A DNA stretch of 13,414 nt. Source: Gemmatimonadales bacterium (GTDB lineage: Bacteria > Gemmatimonadota > Gemmatimonadetes > Palauibacterales > Palauibacteraceae). The notes beneath the pieces are model-generated. The model was not told the origin of the DNA. It made no database searches and was given only the letters and a program-made list of their open reading frames with translations. The translations under genes and the position numbers were made by a program. Shown one piece after another: positions 1 through 6,022 of this stretch. How positions within the stretch are numbered: position 1 is the stretch's first letter; every line of letters starts with the position of its first letter. The stretch lies in contig JAUWDL010000009.1 of NCBI GenBank assembly GCA_030608825.1, positions 1 to 13,414 of the forward strand, written 5' to 3'.

Positions 1-1
1 C

Positions 2-529
2 GTCTACAGCTTCGCCAACTGGCTTCTTGCCAGGAGAGGGGCGAAGCACCGGAAGCGTTCGGGCGGAGAGCAGCCCTCGGAGGACGATGCGGTGGGGAGC
101 GGGGCAGCGATCGCGATGGGCGCCGTTCTCGATGGCGTACCGGAATCGATCGCGATTGGTCTGACCATGCTGGCTGGGGGCGCGGTGAGCCTCGTCACCG
201 TAGGGGCCATCTTCATCTCGAACATCCCGGAAGGATTGTCGAGCTCGGTGGGGATGAAGCAGGCTGGCCGGTCGGCCGGTTTCATTTTCGGACTCTGGGC
301 CATGATCGCGATGCTGTCCGGACTGGGCGCGTTCGTGGGATACGCGGTCTTTCAGCGTGTCCCCGTCGAGGTACAGGCCGCCACTACCGCACTAGCCGCG
401 GGGGCTATCCTGGCGATGCTGGTCGAGACGATGATCCCGGAAGCGTTCGAGGGCACGCACGACTTCTCGGGCCCGATCGCCGCCATCGGCTTCCTGGCCT
501 CGTTCGCCCTCTCCATGCTCGGGGACTAG
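2..529 (+). CDS. ZIP-family metal transporter, 3' part
   Basis: This is the C-terminal 175 residues of a ZIP (zinc/iron-regulated transporter-like) permease; the 5' end lies outside the window. A cytoplasmic-looking basic/acidic loop (about residues 8-35 of the visible part) is followed by four to five hydrophobic segments. Two helices carry the metal-site motifs: LDGVPES (visible residues 43-49) and SNIPEGLSS (73-81), with a further acidic VETMIPEAFE near 141-150. Classical ZIPs have HN-x-P-E-G in the first of these helices. Here Asp replaces the His, a pattern I recall in a bacterial ZIP subgroup, so substrate preference may differ from zinc. The protein should move divalent metal across the inner membrane toward the cytoplasm. 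Its stop lies only 6 bases from the stop of the convergent DUF4126 gene. Family assignment is confident; substrate is not known. Confidence 0.88.
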   Translation, partial: VYSFANWLLARRGAKHRKRSGGEQPSEDDAVGSGAAIAMGAVLDGVPESIAIGLTMLAGGAVSLVTVGAIFISNIPEGLSSSVGMKQAGRSAGFIFGLWAMIAMLSGLGAFVGYAVFQRVPVEVQAATTALAAGAILAMLVETMIPEAFEGTHDFSGPIAAIGFLASFALSMLGD

Positions 530-535
530 CCCGGG

Positions 536-1132
536 TCAGGCGCTCGAGCCACGTCCAGGATTCCCGGCCTCCTTGGCGCCACCGGCTCGCTGGCTGCGCC
601 GTCTAGCTCCGAGCACGATGAGGAAGCTGGCCACGAAGACGAGGGCGATCAGCGGTACGGCGAGGGCGAGGGCGGTCGTGACGCCTGACGCCGCCAGTTC
701 TGCCAACGCCACCAGCGGGTTCGCCAGGCCCGCCGTGGCCACCGTCGACGTCCCGCGGGCTACCACGGTGGCTCCCTGCACGGTGCCCGCGACCCCGCCT
801 CCGGCGATCACCGCGAGTCCCCACCTGAGGAGCGGCGACATGTCGCCCAGCAGCGAGGCTGTCATCACGGTTCCCGCCACGACGGCGGCGGGGGTCGCGA
901 CGGTGTCGAGCGCGTTGTCGAGCCAGGGAATGAAGTAGGCGGCGATCTCGAGTGCGGTCGCGATCCCGAGCGCGATCGTGACGGTCGGCGTGGAGAGCCA
1001 GCCGAATCCGGCAGCGAGCTCGAGGTGGCCGGCCTGTGCCGCGATGCTCATTCCGAGTAGCGGAACGAAGACGCGAAAACCGGCTGCGGCGGAAAGACCG
1101 ACGCCGAGAATCAAGGCCAGCAGTATGTCCAT
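536..1132 (-). CDS. DUF4126 family membrane protein
   Basis: A 198-residue integral membrane protein of the DUF4126 family, function unknown. It has about five hydrophobic stretches (near residues 3-30, 48-68, 80-96, 102-118, 150-176) and a basic, probably cytoplasmic tail (177-198). Family-like conserved patches are visible: GFRVFVPLLG at 19-28, a polar-in-membrane YFIPWLDNALDT at 66-77, and GTVQGATVVARGTS at 116-129. Glycine and alanine are frequent in the helices, suggesting close packing. The ATG at 1132 has no good Shine-Dalgarno sequence upstream. A possible -10 (CATAAT on the minus strand, 1159-1164) lies about 30 bases ahead but lacks a convincing -35. The gene converges on the ZIP gene and looks monocistronic. 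Confidence 0.85.
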   Translation of the reverse strand: MDILLALILGVGLSAAAGFRVFVPLLGMSIAAQAGHLELAAGFGWLSTPTVTIALGIATALEIAAYFIPWLDNALDTVATPAAVVAGTVMTASLLGDMSPLLRWGLAVIAGGGVAGTVQGATVVARGTSTVATAGLANPLVALAELAASGVTTALALAVPLIALVFVASFLIVLGARRRSQRAGGAKEAGNPGRGSSA

Positions 1133-1303
1133 CGTTCTATCGCTTTGTCAGTGCGTCAATTATGGCTGTTCTTGATCCCACCGACGCCGTGACGGTTGGG
1201 AGGGTGCTTCTCCAAATCATACGGACTTGCCGGGGCCACGGATTCGCCGGAGCGGCGCCGGACGGCCGGGCGCGTGGCGGCAGGGCCATCGTAGATTACC
1301 TCC

Positions 1304-1501
1304 ATGAATGATCGCAGACGCCGCATCGTCATCAAGCCGCTTCATGAGAAGGAGCGTGCGGAGCCGATGCACACCACGCCATCAGAGCGGCTGGGGATGA
1401 TGTGGCAGCTCGCTCTGGACGCCTGGGCGTTCAAGGGAGGCCCGCCGGTTGAACAACGACTTCCTCGACATGTTGTCAACGTTGTCCGAGGAGGGCGCTG
1501 A
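1304..1501 (+). CDS. small hypothetical protein, partner of nucleotidyltransferase-like gene
   Basis: A 65-residue basic protein without signal or membrane segments. Its middle (TPSERLGMMWQLALDAWAF, residues 25-43) followed by a Leu-Pro-Arg-His-Val-Val element near 54-59 matches, from memory, a class of short proteins encoded directly upstream of nucleotidyltransferase-like genes in two-gene modules. The 3' end overlaps the following gene by 53 bases in another frame, which supports translational coupling. The ATG at 1304 lacks a strong Shine-Dalgarno sequence. The pairing suggests a toxin-antitoxin-like or other two-component module, but no function is established and the downstream partner is damaged. 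It could itself be a remnant. Confidence 0.55.
   Translation: MNDRRRRIVIKPLHEKERAEPMHTTPSERLGMMWQLALDAWAFKGGPPVEQRLPRHVVNVVRGGR
1433..1440 (+). promoter_or_regulatory. ribosome binding site deciding a TTG start
   Basis: AAGGGAGG lies 8 bases ahead of the TTG at 1449. It is a near-perfect Shine-Dalgarno sequence inside the 3' end of the upstream small gene, and it supports TTG rather than an internal ATG as the start of the nucleotidyltransferase-like gene. Confidence 0.7.
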
Positions 1502-1821
1502 GTACCTCCTCGTCGGAGCGTATGCCCTCGCCGTTCATGGTCTGCCATGCGCTACGGGCGGCTTGGACATCTGGATACGCACCACGCCCGAAAACCGCCG
1601 ACGGGTCTGGCGAGCGCTGGAGCGCTTCGGCACGCCGCTCCACGAGCTGGAAGAGGAGGATCTCGCCGCAGATGACCTGGTCTTCCAGATCGGGCTGGCT
1701 CCCCAGCGCATCGACCTCCTGACCTCCATCGAGGGCGCACCTCGCTCGAAACAAGCGTGCGTCCGGTCGACCTCAGGACCTTGCTGATCTTGCTTGGCTG
1801 GAGAAGGGCAAGTCCGAGTAG
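1449..1821 (+). pseudogene. decayed nucleotidyltransferase-fold protein (MNT/AbiEii-like)
   Basis: The frame starting at TTG 1449 gives 112 residues and stops at 1787. The first roughly 95 residues look like a minimal nucleotidyltransferase-fold protein: EYLLVGAYALAVHG (19-32), then a TGGLDIWI element where the active-site DxD is expected, then an IGLAPQRIDLLTSIEG stretch. After about 1736 the frame becomes unlike the family. In the next frame (+1), positions 1744-1821 encode ARNKRASGRPQDLADLAWLEKG plus KSE and a stop, which is the usual C-terminal RNK-x-A-x-GRPKDLADL signature of these proteins. The simplest reading is an internal deletion of a few tens of codons that is not a multiple of three. 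The first Asp of the usual DLD is Gly here, so the active site also looks lost. The frame break is seen directly; the deletion size is inferred from memory of the family. Confidence 0.72.
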
Positions 1822-1891
1822 GCGGAACGAGCCTCGTCAGGCGCTGTAGTAGGTGCGGACCGTCCGGTGGAACGGTGCCATCCAGCCGACG

Positions 1892-1920
1892 TTGACCGCG
1901 TGGAATATGCCGATTAGCTT
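1892..1920 (+). promoter_or_regulatory. candidate sigma-70-type promoter for rplU-rpmA
   Basis: TTGACC (5 of 6 match to the -35 consensus) is followed after 17 bases by TAGCTT (first two and last positions match the -10 consensus). This places a start about 35 bases before the rplU ATG. The spacing is ideal, but the -10 is weak. It sits in the 141-base gap between the decayed nucleotidyltransferase and rplU, where no gene was seen. Confidence 0.4.
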
Positions 1921-1962
1921 TGTAGGCTATCGCAAATCCGCCAGAACCAAGAGATCATCTGC

Positions 1963-2571
1963 ATGTACGCAATCATAGAAGCCAGCGGGAAGCAGTTTCG
2001 GGCCGAGCCCGATTCCACCCTTCGCATTCCTAGCCTGCGCGCGGAGCCGGGTGACACGGTGACGTTCGAGGTCCTGCTCACGGAGACGGACGGCAAGGTC
2101 CTGATCGGGCAGCCCTCTTTGGAGGGCGCGTCCGTCACCGCGGAGGTCGTGCGACACGGCAGAGGCGAGAAGATCGTCGTCTTCAAGCGCAAGCGACGGA
2201 AGGGCTACCGGAAAAAGCAGGGCCACCGCCAAGGTTTCACCGAAGTCCGCGTGACCGAGATCACGATCGGGAAGACCAAGCCGCGCAAGGCGAAGAAGCC
2301 GAAGAAGGAAGAGGCTCCGGCGGTCGTGGAGGAGGTGGCGGTCGTGGATGAGGCACCTGTCGCTGAGGTCGTGGAGGCCGAGGCTGCTGAGGCCCAGGTC
2401 GCCGCTCCAGAGGCAGAGGCCGCTCCCGAGATCAACATCACGGATGCCGCCCGCAAGCTGGCCGAGGACCACGGAATCGACCTCGCGGGGTTGGAAGGAT
2501 CCGGGGCCGGTGGTCGCATCCTCAAGGGCGACGTCGAGAAGGCGATTCGCGCGCAGGCGGACGGGGAGTAG
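1963..2571 (+). CDS. rplU: ribosomal protein bL21 with C-terminal E3-binding-like domain
   Basis: Large-subunit ribosomal protein L21, which binds 23S rRNA. Residues 1-103 are a complete L21: [12 protein letters not shown] at the start and the rRNA-binding signature [17 protein letters not shown] at 74-90. L21 usually ends near here at about 100-105 residues, but this protein has 202. Residues 104-116 are lysine-rich and 117-156 are an Ala/Glu/Val linker. Residues 157-196 ([18 protein letters not shown], then [17 protein letters not shown]) closely resemble the peripheral subunit-binding (E3-binding) domain of dihydrolipoamide acyltransferases, with its Ala-x-x-x-Ala/Lys-Leu-Ala, GSG-x-GGRI and DV motifs. 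A weak AAGAGA Shine-Dalgarno lies 8 bases ahead of the ATG. rpmA follows after 4 bases. L21 is certain; the tail's fold is a strong motif match and its role is unknown. Confidence 0.95.
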   Translation: MYAIIEASGKQFRAEPDSTLRIPSLRAEPGDTVTFEVLLTETDGKVLIGQPSLEGASVTAEVVRHGRGEKIVVFKRKRRKGYRKKQGHRQGFTEVRVTEITIGKTKPRKAKKPKKEEAPAVVEEVAVVDEAPVAEVVEAEAAEAQVAAPEAEAAPEINITDAARKLAEDHGIDLAGLEGSGAGGRILKGDVEKAIRAQADGE

Positions 2572-2575
2572 CGAA

Positions 2576-2833
2576 ATGGCGCACAAGAAAGGTGTAGGAT
2601 CGAGCCGCAACGGCCGCGATAGCAACCCGAAGTACCTTGGCGTGAAGAGGTACGGCGGGCAGGCCGTGAGCGCGGGCAGCATCATCGTCCGCCAGCGTGG
2701 CACGCGGATCCATCCGGGACGCAATGTGGGCCGCGGAAGGGACGATACGCTCTTCGCCCTCGCCGACGGGTTCGTCCAGTTCTCTACGGGACGGCGCGGC
2801 CGAAAGACGGTGAGCGTTCTCGCGGAAATCTAA
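2576..2833 (+). CDS. rpmA: ribosomal protein bL27
   Basis: Ribosomal protein L27, 85 residues, the usual bacterial length. The N-terminal [16 protein letters not shown] is the flexible tail that reaches the peptidyl transferase centre. It starts directly with Met-Ala-His, so there is no Firmicute-type cleavable extension. The core signature follows ([10 protein letters not shown] at 20-29, [10 protein letters not shown] at 34-43, HPG-x-NVG-x-G-x-DDTLFAL at 46-62). The Shine-Dalgarno GGGGAG (2563-2568) lies inside the rplU stop region, 7 bases ahead of the ATG, so L21 and L27 are made from one transcript. In many bacteria the GTPase gene obgE follows; here a terminator does. Confidence 0.97.
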   Translation: MAHKKGVGSSRNGRDSNPKYLGVKRYGGQAVSAGSIIVRQRGTRIHPGRNVGRGRDDTLFALADGFVQFSTGRRGRKTVSVLAEI

Positions 2834-2881
2834 TCTAGAGCTCCCTCGCGAGAGGGCTCACGAGCGATTTCGAAACCAATG

Positions 2882-2910
2882 CCAAGGCCCCGCCGAGAGC
2901 GGGGCCTTGG
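2882..2910. terminator. bidirectional intrinsic terminator
   Basis: A perfect 12-bp stem (CCAAGGCCCCGC pairing with GCGGGGCCTTGG) closes a 5-base loop. It is followed on + by the modestly T-rich TCGTTCAGT and on - by ATTGGTTTCG. It sits between the convergent rpmA (+) and enoyl-CoA hydratase (-) genes and should end both transcripts. A smaller hairpin (CCCTC-GCGA-GAGGG, 2843-2856) lies just upstream. Confidence 0.85.
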
Positions 2911-2946
2911 TCGTTCAGTCAGTTGTTGAGCCCAGGCGGCCGGTAC

Positions 2947-3726
2947 CTACTCGCCGGTGAACTCGGCGGGGCGCTTCTCGAGGAAGGCGCTCACTCCCTC
3001 GTCCATGTCGTGGGTCGAGAAGAGCAGGCTGAACCAGGCCCGCTCGAACTGAAGACCCTGGTCCATCGGCATTCGCCTCGCCGCGAGGATGCTCTCCTTC
3101 GCCGCCTTGAGGGCGATCGGCGACTTGGATCCTATCGTTCTGGCGATCTCGAGGGTCCGCTCGCGCAGCTCGTCGGCCGGCACGACTTCATCAACCAGGC
3201 CGATGCGGCCGGCTTCCTCGGCCGAGATCATCTTCCCCGTGTAGATCATCTTCATCGCCCGGCCCTCGCCGACGAGGCGCGGTAGGCGTTGCGTGCCGCC
3301 GCCGCCGGGGATGAGCCCCAGGTTGATCTCGGGCTGTCCTATCCGCGCCTGATCGGAGGCGATCCGGATGTCGCACGCCATGGATAGCTCGCAGCCGCCG
3401 CCCAGGCAGAAGCCGTGGATCATGGCGATGATCGGCTTGGGAAAGGCCTCCATCGCCGAGTAGATGTTGCCGCGCTGCATGTTTTGGTACTGCTGGGTCG
3501 GCTTCGCGTCCTTGAACTCGCCGATGTCCGCCCCCGCGATGAAGGCTTTCTCACCAGCACCGGTCAGCACGACGACGCGGACCTCGTCATCGGTGCGGAA
3601 CTCCTCCAGGGCTCCGATGAGCGCGCAACGAACCTCTCCGTTCAGGGCATTCATCTTGTCCGGGCGGTTGATGGTGAGAACACCGACCCGGCCTTCCAGC
3701 TTCTCCTTCAGCAGCACGTCGCTCAT
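2947..3726 (-). CDS. enoyl-CoA hydratase (crotonase), PaaF/short-chain type
   Basis: A 259-residue soluble crotonase that adds water to 2-enoyl-CoA to give 3-hydroxyacyl-CoA. Both catalytic glutamates of true hydratases are present: E113 in GGGCELSMACD and E133 in IGQPEINLGLIPG. The oxyanion-hole elements are AGADI at 64-68 and the GGG at 109-111. The C-terminus FLEKRPAEF is typical of the family. AAGGAG lies 9 bases before the ATG. It is the last gene of the seven-gene minus-strand operon, 57 bases after the 3-hydroxyacyl-CoA dehydrogenase that would use its product, and the terminator at 2882-2910 follows. Chain-length or substrate preference cannot be read from sequence; PaaF-like use of 2,3-dehydroadipyl-CoA is possible. 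Confidence 0.93.
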   Translation of the reverse strand: MSDVLLKEKLEGRVGVLTINRPDKMNALNGEVRCALIGALEEFRTDDEVRVVVLTGAGEKAFIAGADIGEFKDAKPTQQYQNMQRGNIYSAMEAFPKPIIAMIHGFCLGGGCELSMACDIRIASDQARIGQPEINLGLIPGGGGTQRLPRLVGEGRAMKMIYTGKMISAEEAGRIGLVDEVVPADELRERTLEIARTIGSKSPIALKAAKESILAARRMPMDQGLQFERAWFSLLFSTHDMDEGVSAFLEKRPAEFTGE

Positions 3727-3783
3727 CTCTCGCTCGCTCCTTATCGACGACGGCCGGCGGCATTCGCCAGGCTCCGCCCGGTT

Positions 3784-4650
3784 CTACCAGACGTAAAAAC
3801 CACGGCCGGATTTCTTACCCAGCTTGCCTTCCTCCACCATCTGCTCCAGCAGCTCGGGCGGCTGGAACCGGTCGCCGAGCTCCCGGTGCAGGTAGCGCGC
3901 GATCTCGAGCCGTACGTCCAGCCCCACGAGATCCGTGAGCCGGAGCGGGCCCATCGGGTGCCGGTATCCGAGCTCCATCGCGCGGTCGATGTCCTCGGCG
4001 GACGCGACGCCGGCCTCGACCATCCGGATCGCCTCGAGGCCGAGTGCGATGCCGAGCCGCGAGGAAGCGAAGCCCGGGGAGTCACTCACCACGATGGGTG
4101 TCTTGCCCATGCGCTCGGCGGCTTCGCGGGCACGCTCGACCGCGTCGGGCGCGGTACGGTCGCCCCGGACGATCTCGACGAGCGCCATGATGTGGACCGG
4201 GTTGAAGAAGTGCATGCCCACGACCCGTTCCTGTCCGGGGACCGCCTCCGCGATCGCGGTGATCGACAGCGAGGAGGTGTTGGTGGCCAGCAGCGTGTCC
4301 GGCTCCACGGTCTCGGCGGCGCCCGCGAGGATCTCCTGCTTCAGCTCCATCACCTCCGGGACCGCCTCGACGACGATCTCGGCGCCGGCCATCGCCTCGG
4401 CGGCATCGGACGTGGTGCGGAGGCGGCCGAGCGCGGCGTCGCGGACGTCGGGCTCTACCTTTCCGAGCTCGACGCCCTTGTCGAGCTGTGCCTTCACCCG
4501 CCCCATCGCGCTCTCGAGGGCCTCGTGGCTCACGTCTGTCAGTCGGACGTCGTAGCCTGCGATAGCCGCGATCTGCGCGATCCCGTGGCCCATCGTGCCG
4601 GCTCCGAGGACGGCCAGTACCGGTCGGGAGGCTCCTTGTGCGTTCGTCAT
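3784..4650 (-). CDS. 3-hydroxyacyl-CoA / 3-hydroxybutyryl-CoA dehydrogenase
   Basis: A 288-residue NAD-dependent dehydrogenase oxidising (S)-3-hydroxyacyl-CoA to 3-oxoacyl-CoA. The Rossmann motif GAGTMG is at 16-21 and the acidic NAD-ribose residue is D39. SNTSSLSI-type residues occur as ATNTSSLSI at 122-130, and the catalytic pair is H147 (MHFFNP) with E159 (LVEI). The C-terminal domain has YRHPMGPLRLTDLVGLD at 229-245 and ends GRGFYVW. The conserved Asn of canonical members (GF-x-x-N-R) is replaced by S197 in GFASSR, as I recall for one bacterial subgroup. The ATG at 4650 has AGGA 8 bases upstream and gives the normal family length. A longer frame to 4896 would overlap the GNAT gene and adds a non-conserved arginine/serine-rich stretch. 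PaaH or Hbd roles are equally possible. Confidence 0.92.
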   Translation of the reverse strand: MTNAQGASRPVLAVLGAGTMGHGIAQIAAIAGYDVRLTDVSHEALESAMGRVKAQLDKGVELGKVEPDVRDAALGRLRTTSDAAEAMAGAEIVVEAVPEVMELKQEILAGAAETVEPDTLLATNTSSLSITAIAEAVPGQERVVGMHFFNPVHIMALVEIVRGDRTAPDAVERAREAAERMGKTPIVVSDSPGFASSRLGIALGLEAIRMVEAGVASAEDIDRAMELGYRHPMGPLRLTDLVGLDVRLEIARYLHRELGDRFQPPELLEQMVEEGKLGKKSGRGFYVW

Positions 4651-4687
4651 AGCGTCATTCCTGGCGTGTTTCCTGGCTTCATTCCGG

Positions 4688-5200
4688 CTATTCGACCTGC
4701 CGCTCCGGCGGTGTGCTCCAGTCGATCGCTCTGCGCCGCACAACCCCGACGGCGTCGAAGCCGAGCTCCTCCGCGATCGCGTTGGCCACCACGTTGTCGG
4801 CTCCCACGTAGAGGCGGACCTCCAGGAGCTCGCGCTCGCGCGCCCAGCGGTAGGCAGCCGTGAGAAGCTTCTTGAGATTGCCCTTCCTGCGGGCATCGGG
4901 CCGGACGTAGGGCGTCTGGATGCGGCCGAGGCGGTGAGGCTGGAAGTACGGAAGGTTGGTCTCGACCCGGCAGGAGATCATGCCGTCCAGGCCGCCGTCC
5001 CGTCGGGCGAGCACGAACACGGTCGCGTTCTCATCCCGAATGTCGCTCGCGAACGCGGCCCGTCGGCTCACGAATCCCGTGCGCGCCACCCGGTTGTACG
5101 CCGGGTTGTGTCGGTGGTCGCGAATGTAGTGTGTCCAGAGCGCGACGAGCTCGTCGAGGTCGTCCTCGGTCGCTTCGCGCAGCTGGTTCTCCTCTCTCAT
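4688..5200 (-). CDS. GNAT family N-acetyltransferase
   Basis: A 170-residue GNAT-fold protein expected to transfer an acyl group from acyl-CoA to an amine. Motif A, which binds the CoA pyrophosphate, is seen as VRPDARRKGNLKKLL at 99-113 (R-x-x-G-N/L variant of Q/R-x-x-G-x-G/A). Motif B with the NVVANAIAEELGF element is at 136-148. Other conserved-looking patches are YNRVARTGFVSRR at 35-47 and the C-terminal IDW at 159-161. The start overlaps the stop of the upstream crotonase gene as ATGA, with GGAG 8 bases ahead, so translation is coupled. Its position inside an acyl-CoA degradation operon suggests lysine acylation control of the enzymes or acylation of a pathway metabolite, but that is inference; the substrate is unknown. 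Confidence 0.88.
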   Translation of the reverse strand: MREENQLREATEDDLDELVALWTHYIRDHRHNPAYNRVARTGFVSRRAAFASDIRDENATVFVLARRDGGLDGMISCRVETNLPYFQPHRLGRIQTPYVRPDARRKGNLKKLLTAAYRWARERELLEVRLYVGADNVVANAIAEELGFDAVGVVRRRAIDWSTPPERQVE

Positions 5201-6009
5201 CCCGTGTGCTCCGTCGGCGCGCGGCCGAAGCTCGGGACCCGCTTCTCGAGAAAGGCCCGGGTGCCCTCGTGAGCATCGGCGGTGAGGAAGCAGGCGGCCT
5301 GCGCCTCCAGCTCGTAGTCCAGCATCTCGTCGAGGCCGGCGGCGAGGCTCTTCCGGACGGCCGCCTTGGCGAGCCGGAGCGCGAGGGCCGGGCGGGCCGC
5401 GAGGCCTTCCGCCGCCTCCTTCACTTCGCCCATCAGGTCGTCGTGGGGCACGACCCGGTTCACGAGGCCGATCTCCAGCGCACGCTCCGCACCGACCATC
5501 TCACCGAAGAAGAAGAGCTCGGCGGCGCGGGCCTCGCCGACCAGACGTGGCACGAAGTAGGCACCGCCCCAGTCGGGGTGGAGGCCGATGTTGCTGAACG
5601 TCTGTCCGATGGACGCCCTGTCCGACGCCCAGCGGAGGTCGCAGGCCAGCGCCAGGTTCGCGCCTCCGCCCGCGGCCGGGCCATTGATCGCGGCGATCAC
5701 CGGCTTCGGCATCTCCACGATCGTGGAGACCACCCGTCTCCCCGCCTCGACGAGATCCCGGAACTCCTCGAGCCGGCCGCCCTCCACCATCTCAGAGAGG
5801 TAGCGGACGTCCGCTCCCGTGCAAAAGGCCCGGCCCCGGCCGGTCACGATGACAGCCCGGACGCGCTCGTCCGCCCCCAGCGTCTCGAGTCCCTCCGCGA
5901 GCTCATCCCGCATCGTGCCCACCAGGGAGTTCAGCTTCTCGGGCCGGTTGAGGGTGAGCGTGCCCACCGCCCCCTCCACCGATACCAGGATGCGGGGCTC
6001 GTCGGTCAC
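5197..6009 (-). CDS. PaaG-like crotonase (enoyl-CoA isomerase/hydratase family)
   Basis: A 270-residue crotonase-fold enzyme with an active site unlike its two neighbours. At the first hydratase Glu position it has N118 ([11 protein letters not shown]), and at the second it has F138 (GQTFSNIG). An Asp, D146, appears in GLHPDWGG. Loss of both Glu with an Asp at this place is the pattern of PaaG (1,2-epoxyphenylacetyl-CoA isomerase) and of delta3-delta2 isomerase-like members. Oxyanion-hole elements TGADV (64-68) and AAGGG (112-116) are intact, and the C-terminus FLEKRVPSF is typical. It starts with GTG at 6009, with CGGAG 7 bases upstream, 13 bases after the thiolase stop. It is probably an isomerase rather than a hydratase; the PaaG role is plausible but not proved. 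Confidence 0.85.
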   Translation of the reverse strand: MTDEPRILVSVEGAVGTLTLNRPEKLNSLVGTMRDELAEGLETLGADERVRAVIVTGRGRAFCTGADVRYLSEMVEGGRLEEFRDLVEAGRRVVSTIVEMPKPVIAAINGPAAGGGANLALACDLRWASDRASIGQTFSNIGLHPDWGGAYFVPRLVGEARAAELFFFGEMVGAERALEIGLVNRVVPHDDLMGEVKEAAEGLAARPALALRLAKAAVRKSLAAGLDEMLDYELEAQAACFLTADAHEGTRAFLEKRVPSFGRAPTEHTG

Positions 6010-6022
6010 TCCGGCGCTCCGC

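Noticed and set aside
1137..1289. Minus-strand 50-codon frame just ahead of the DUF4126 gene, preceded by GGAGG 9 bases upstream
   Set aside because: The Shine-Dalgarno is good, but the peptide is Pro/Arg/Ala-rich and resembles translated non-coding GC-rich DNA. It could be a leader peptide, but nothing else supports it.
2301..2440. Possible sequence repeat in the Ala/Glu/Val-rich part of rplU
   Set aside because: The codons vary and no fixed period is seen; it is a low-complexity linker rather than a true tandem repeat.
1927..2724. Minus-strand open frame of 265 codons across rplU-rpmA
   Set aside because: Antisense to two certain ribosomal protein genes; the Leu/Arg/Asp-rich composition reflects the Glu/Ala/Lys codons on the other strand.
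3415..4863. Long plus-strand open frame (482 codons) opposite the crotonase and dehydrogenase genes
   Set aside because: It is antisense to genes with intact catalytic motifs; its His/Arg/Asp-rich composition is what GC-rich antisense DNA produces, and no domain is visible.
4651..4896. N-terminal extension of the 3-hydroxyacyl-CoA dehydrogenase
   Set aside because: It would overlap most of the C-terminal half of the GNAT gene, is Ser/Arg-rich, and is not needed; ATG 4650 gives the usual length and has a ribosome binding site.
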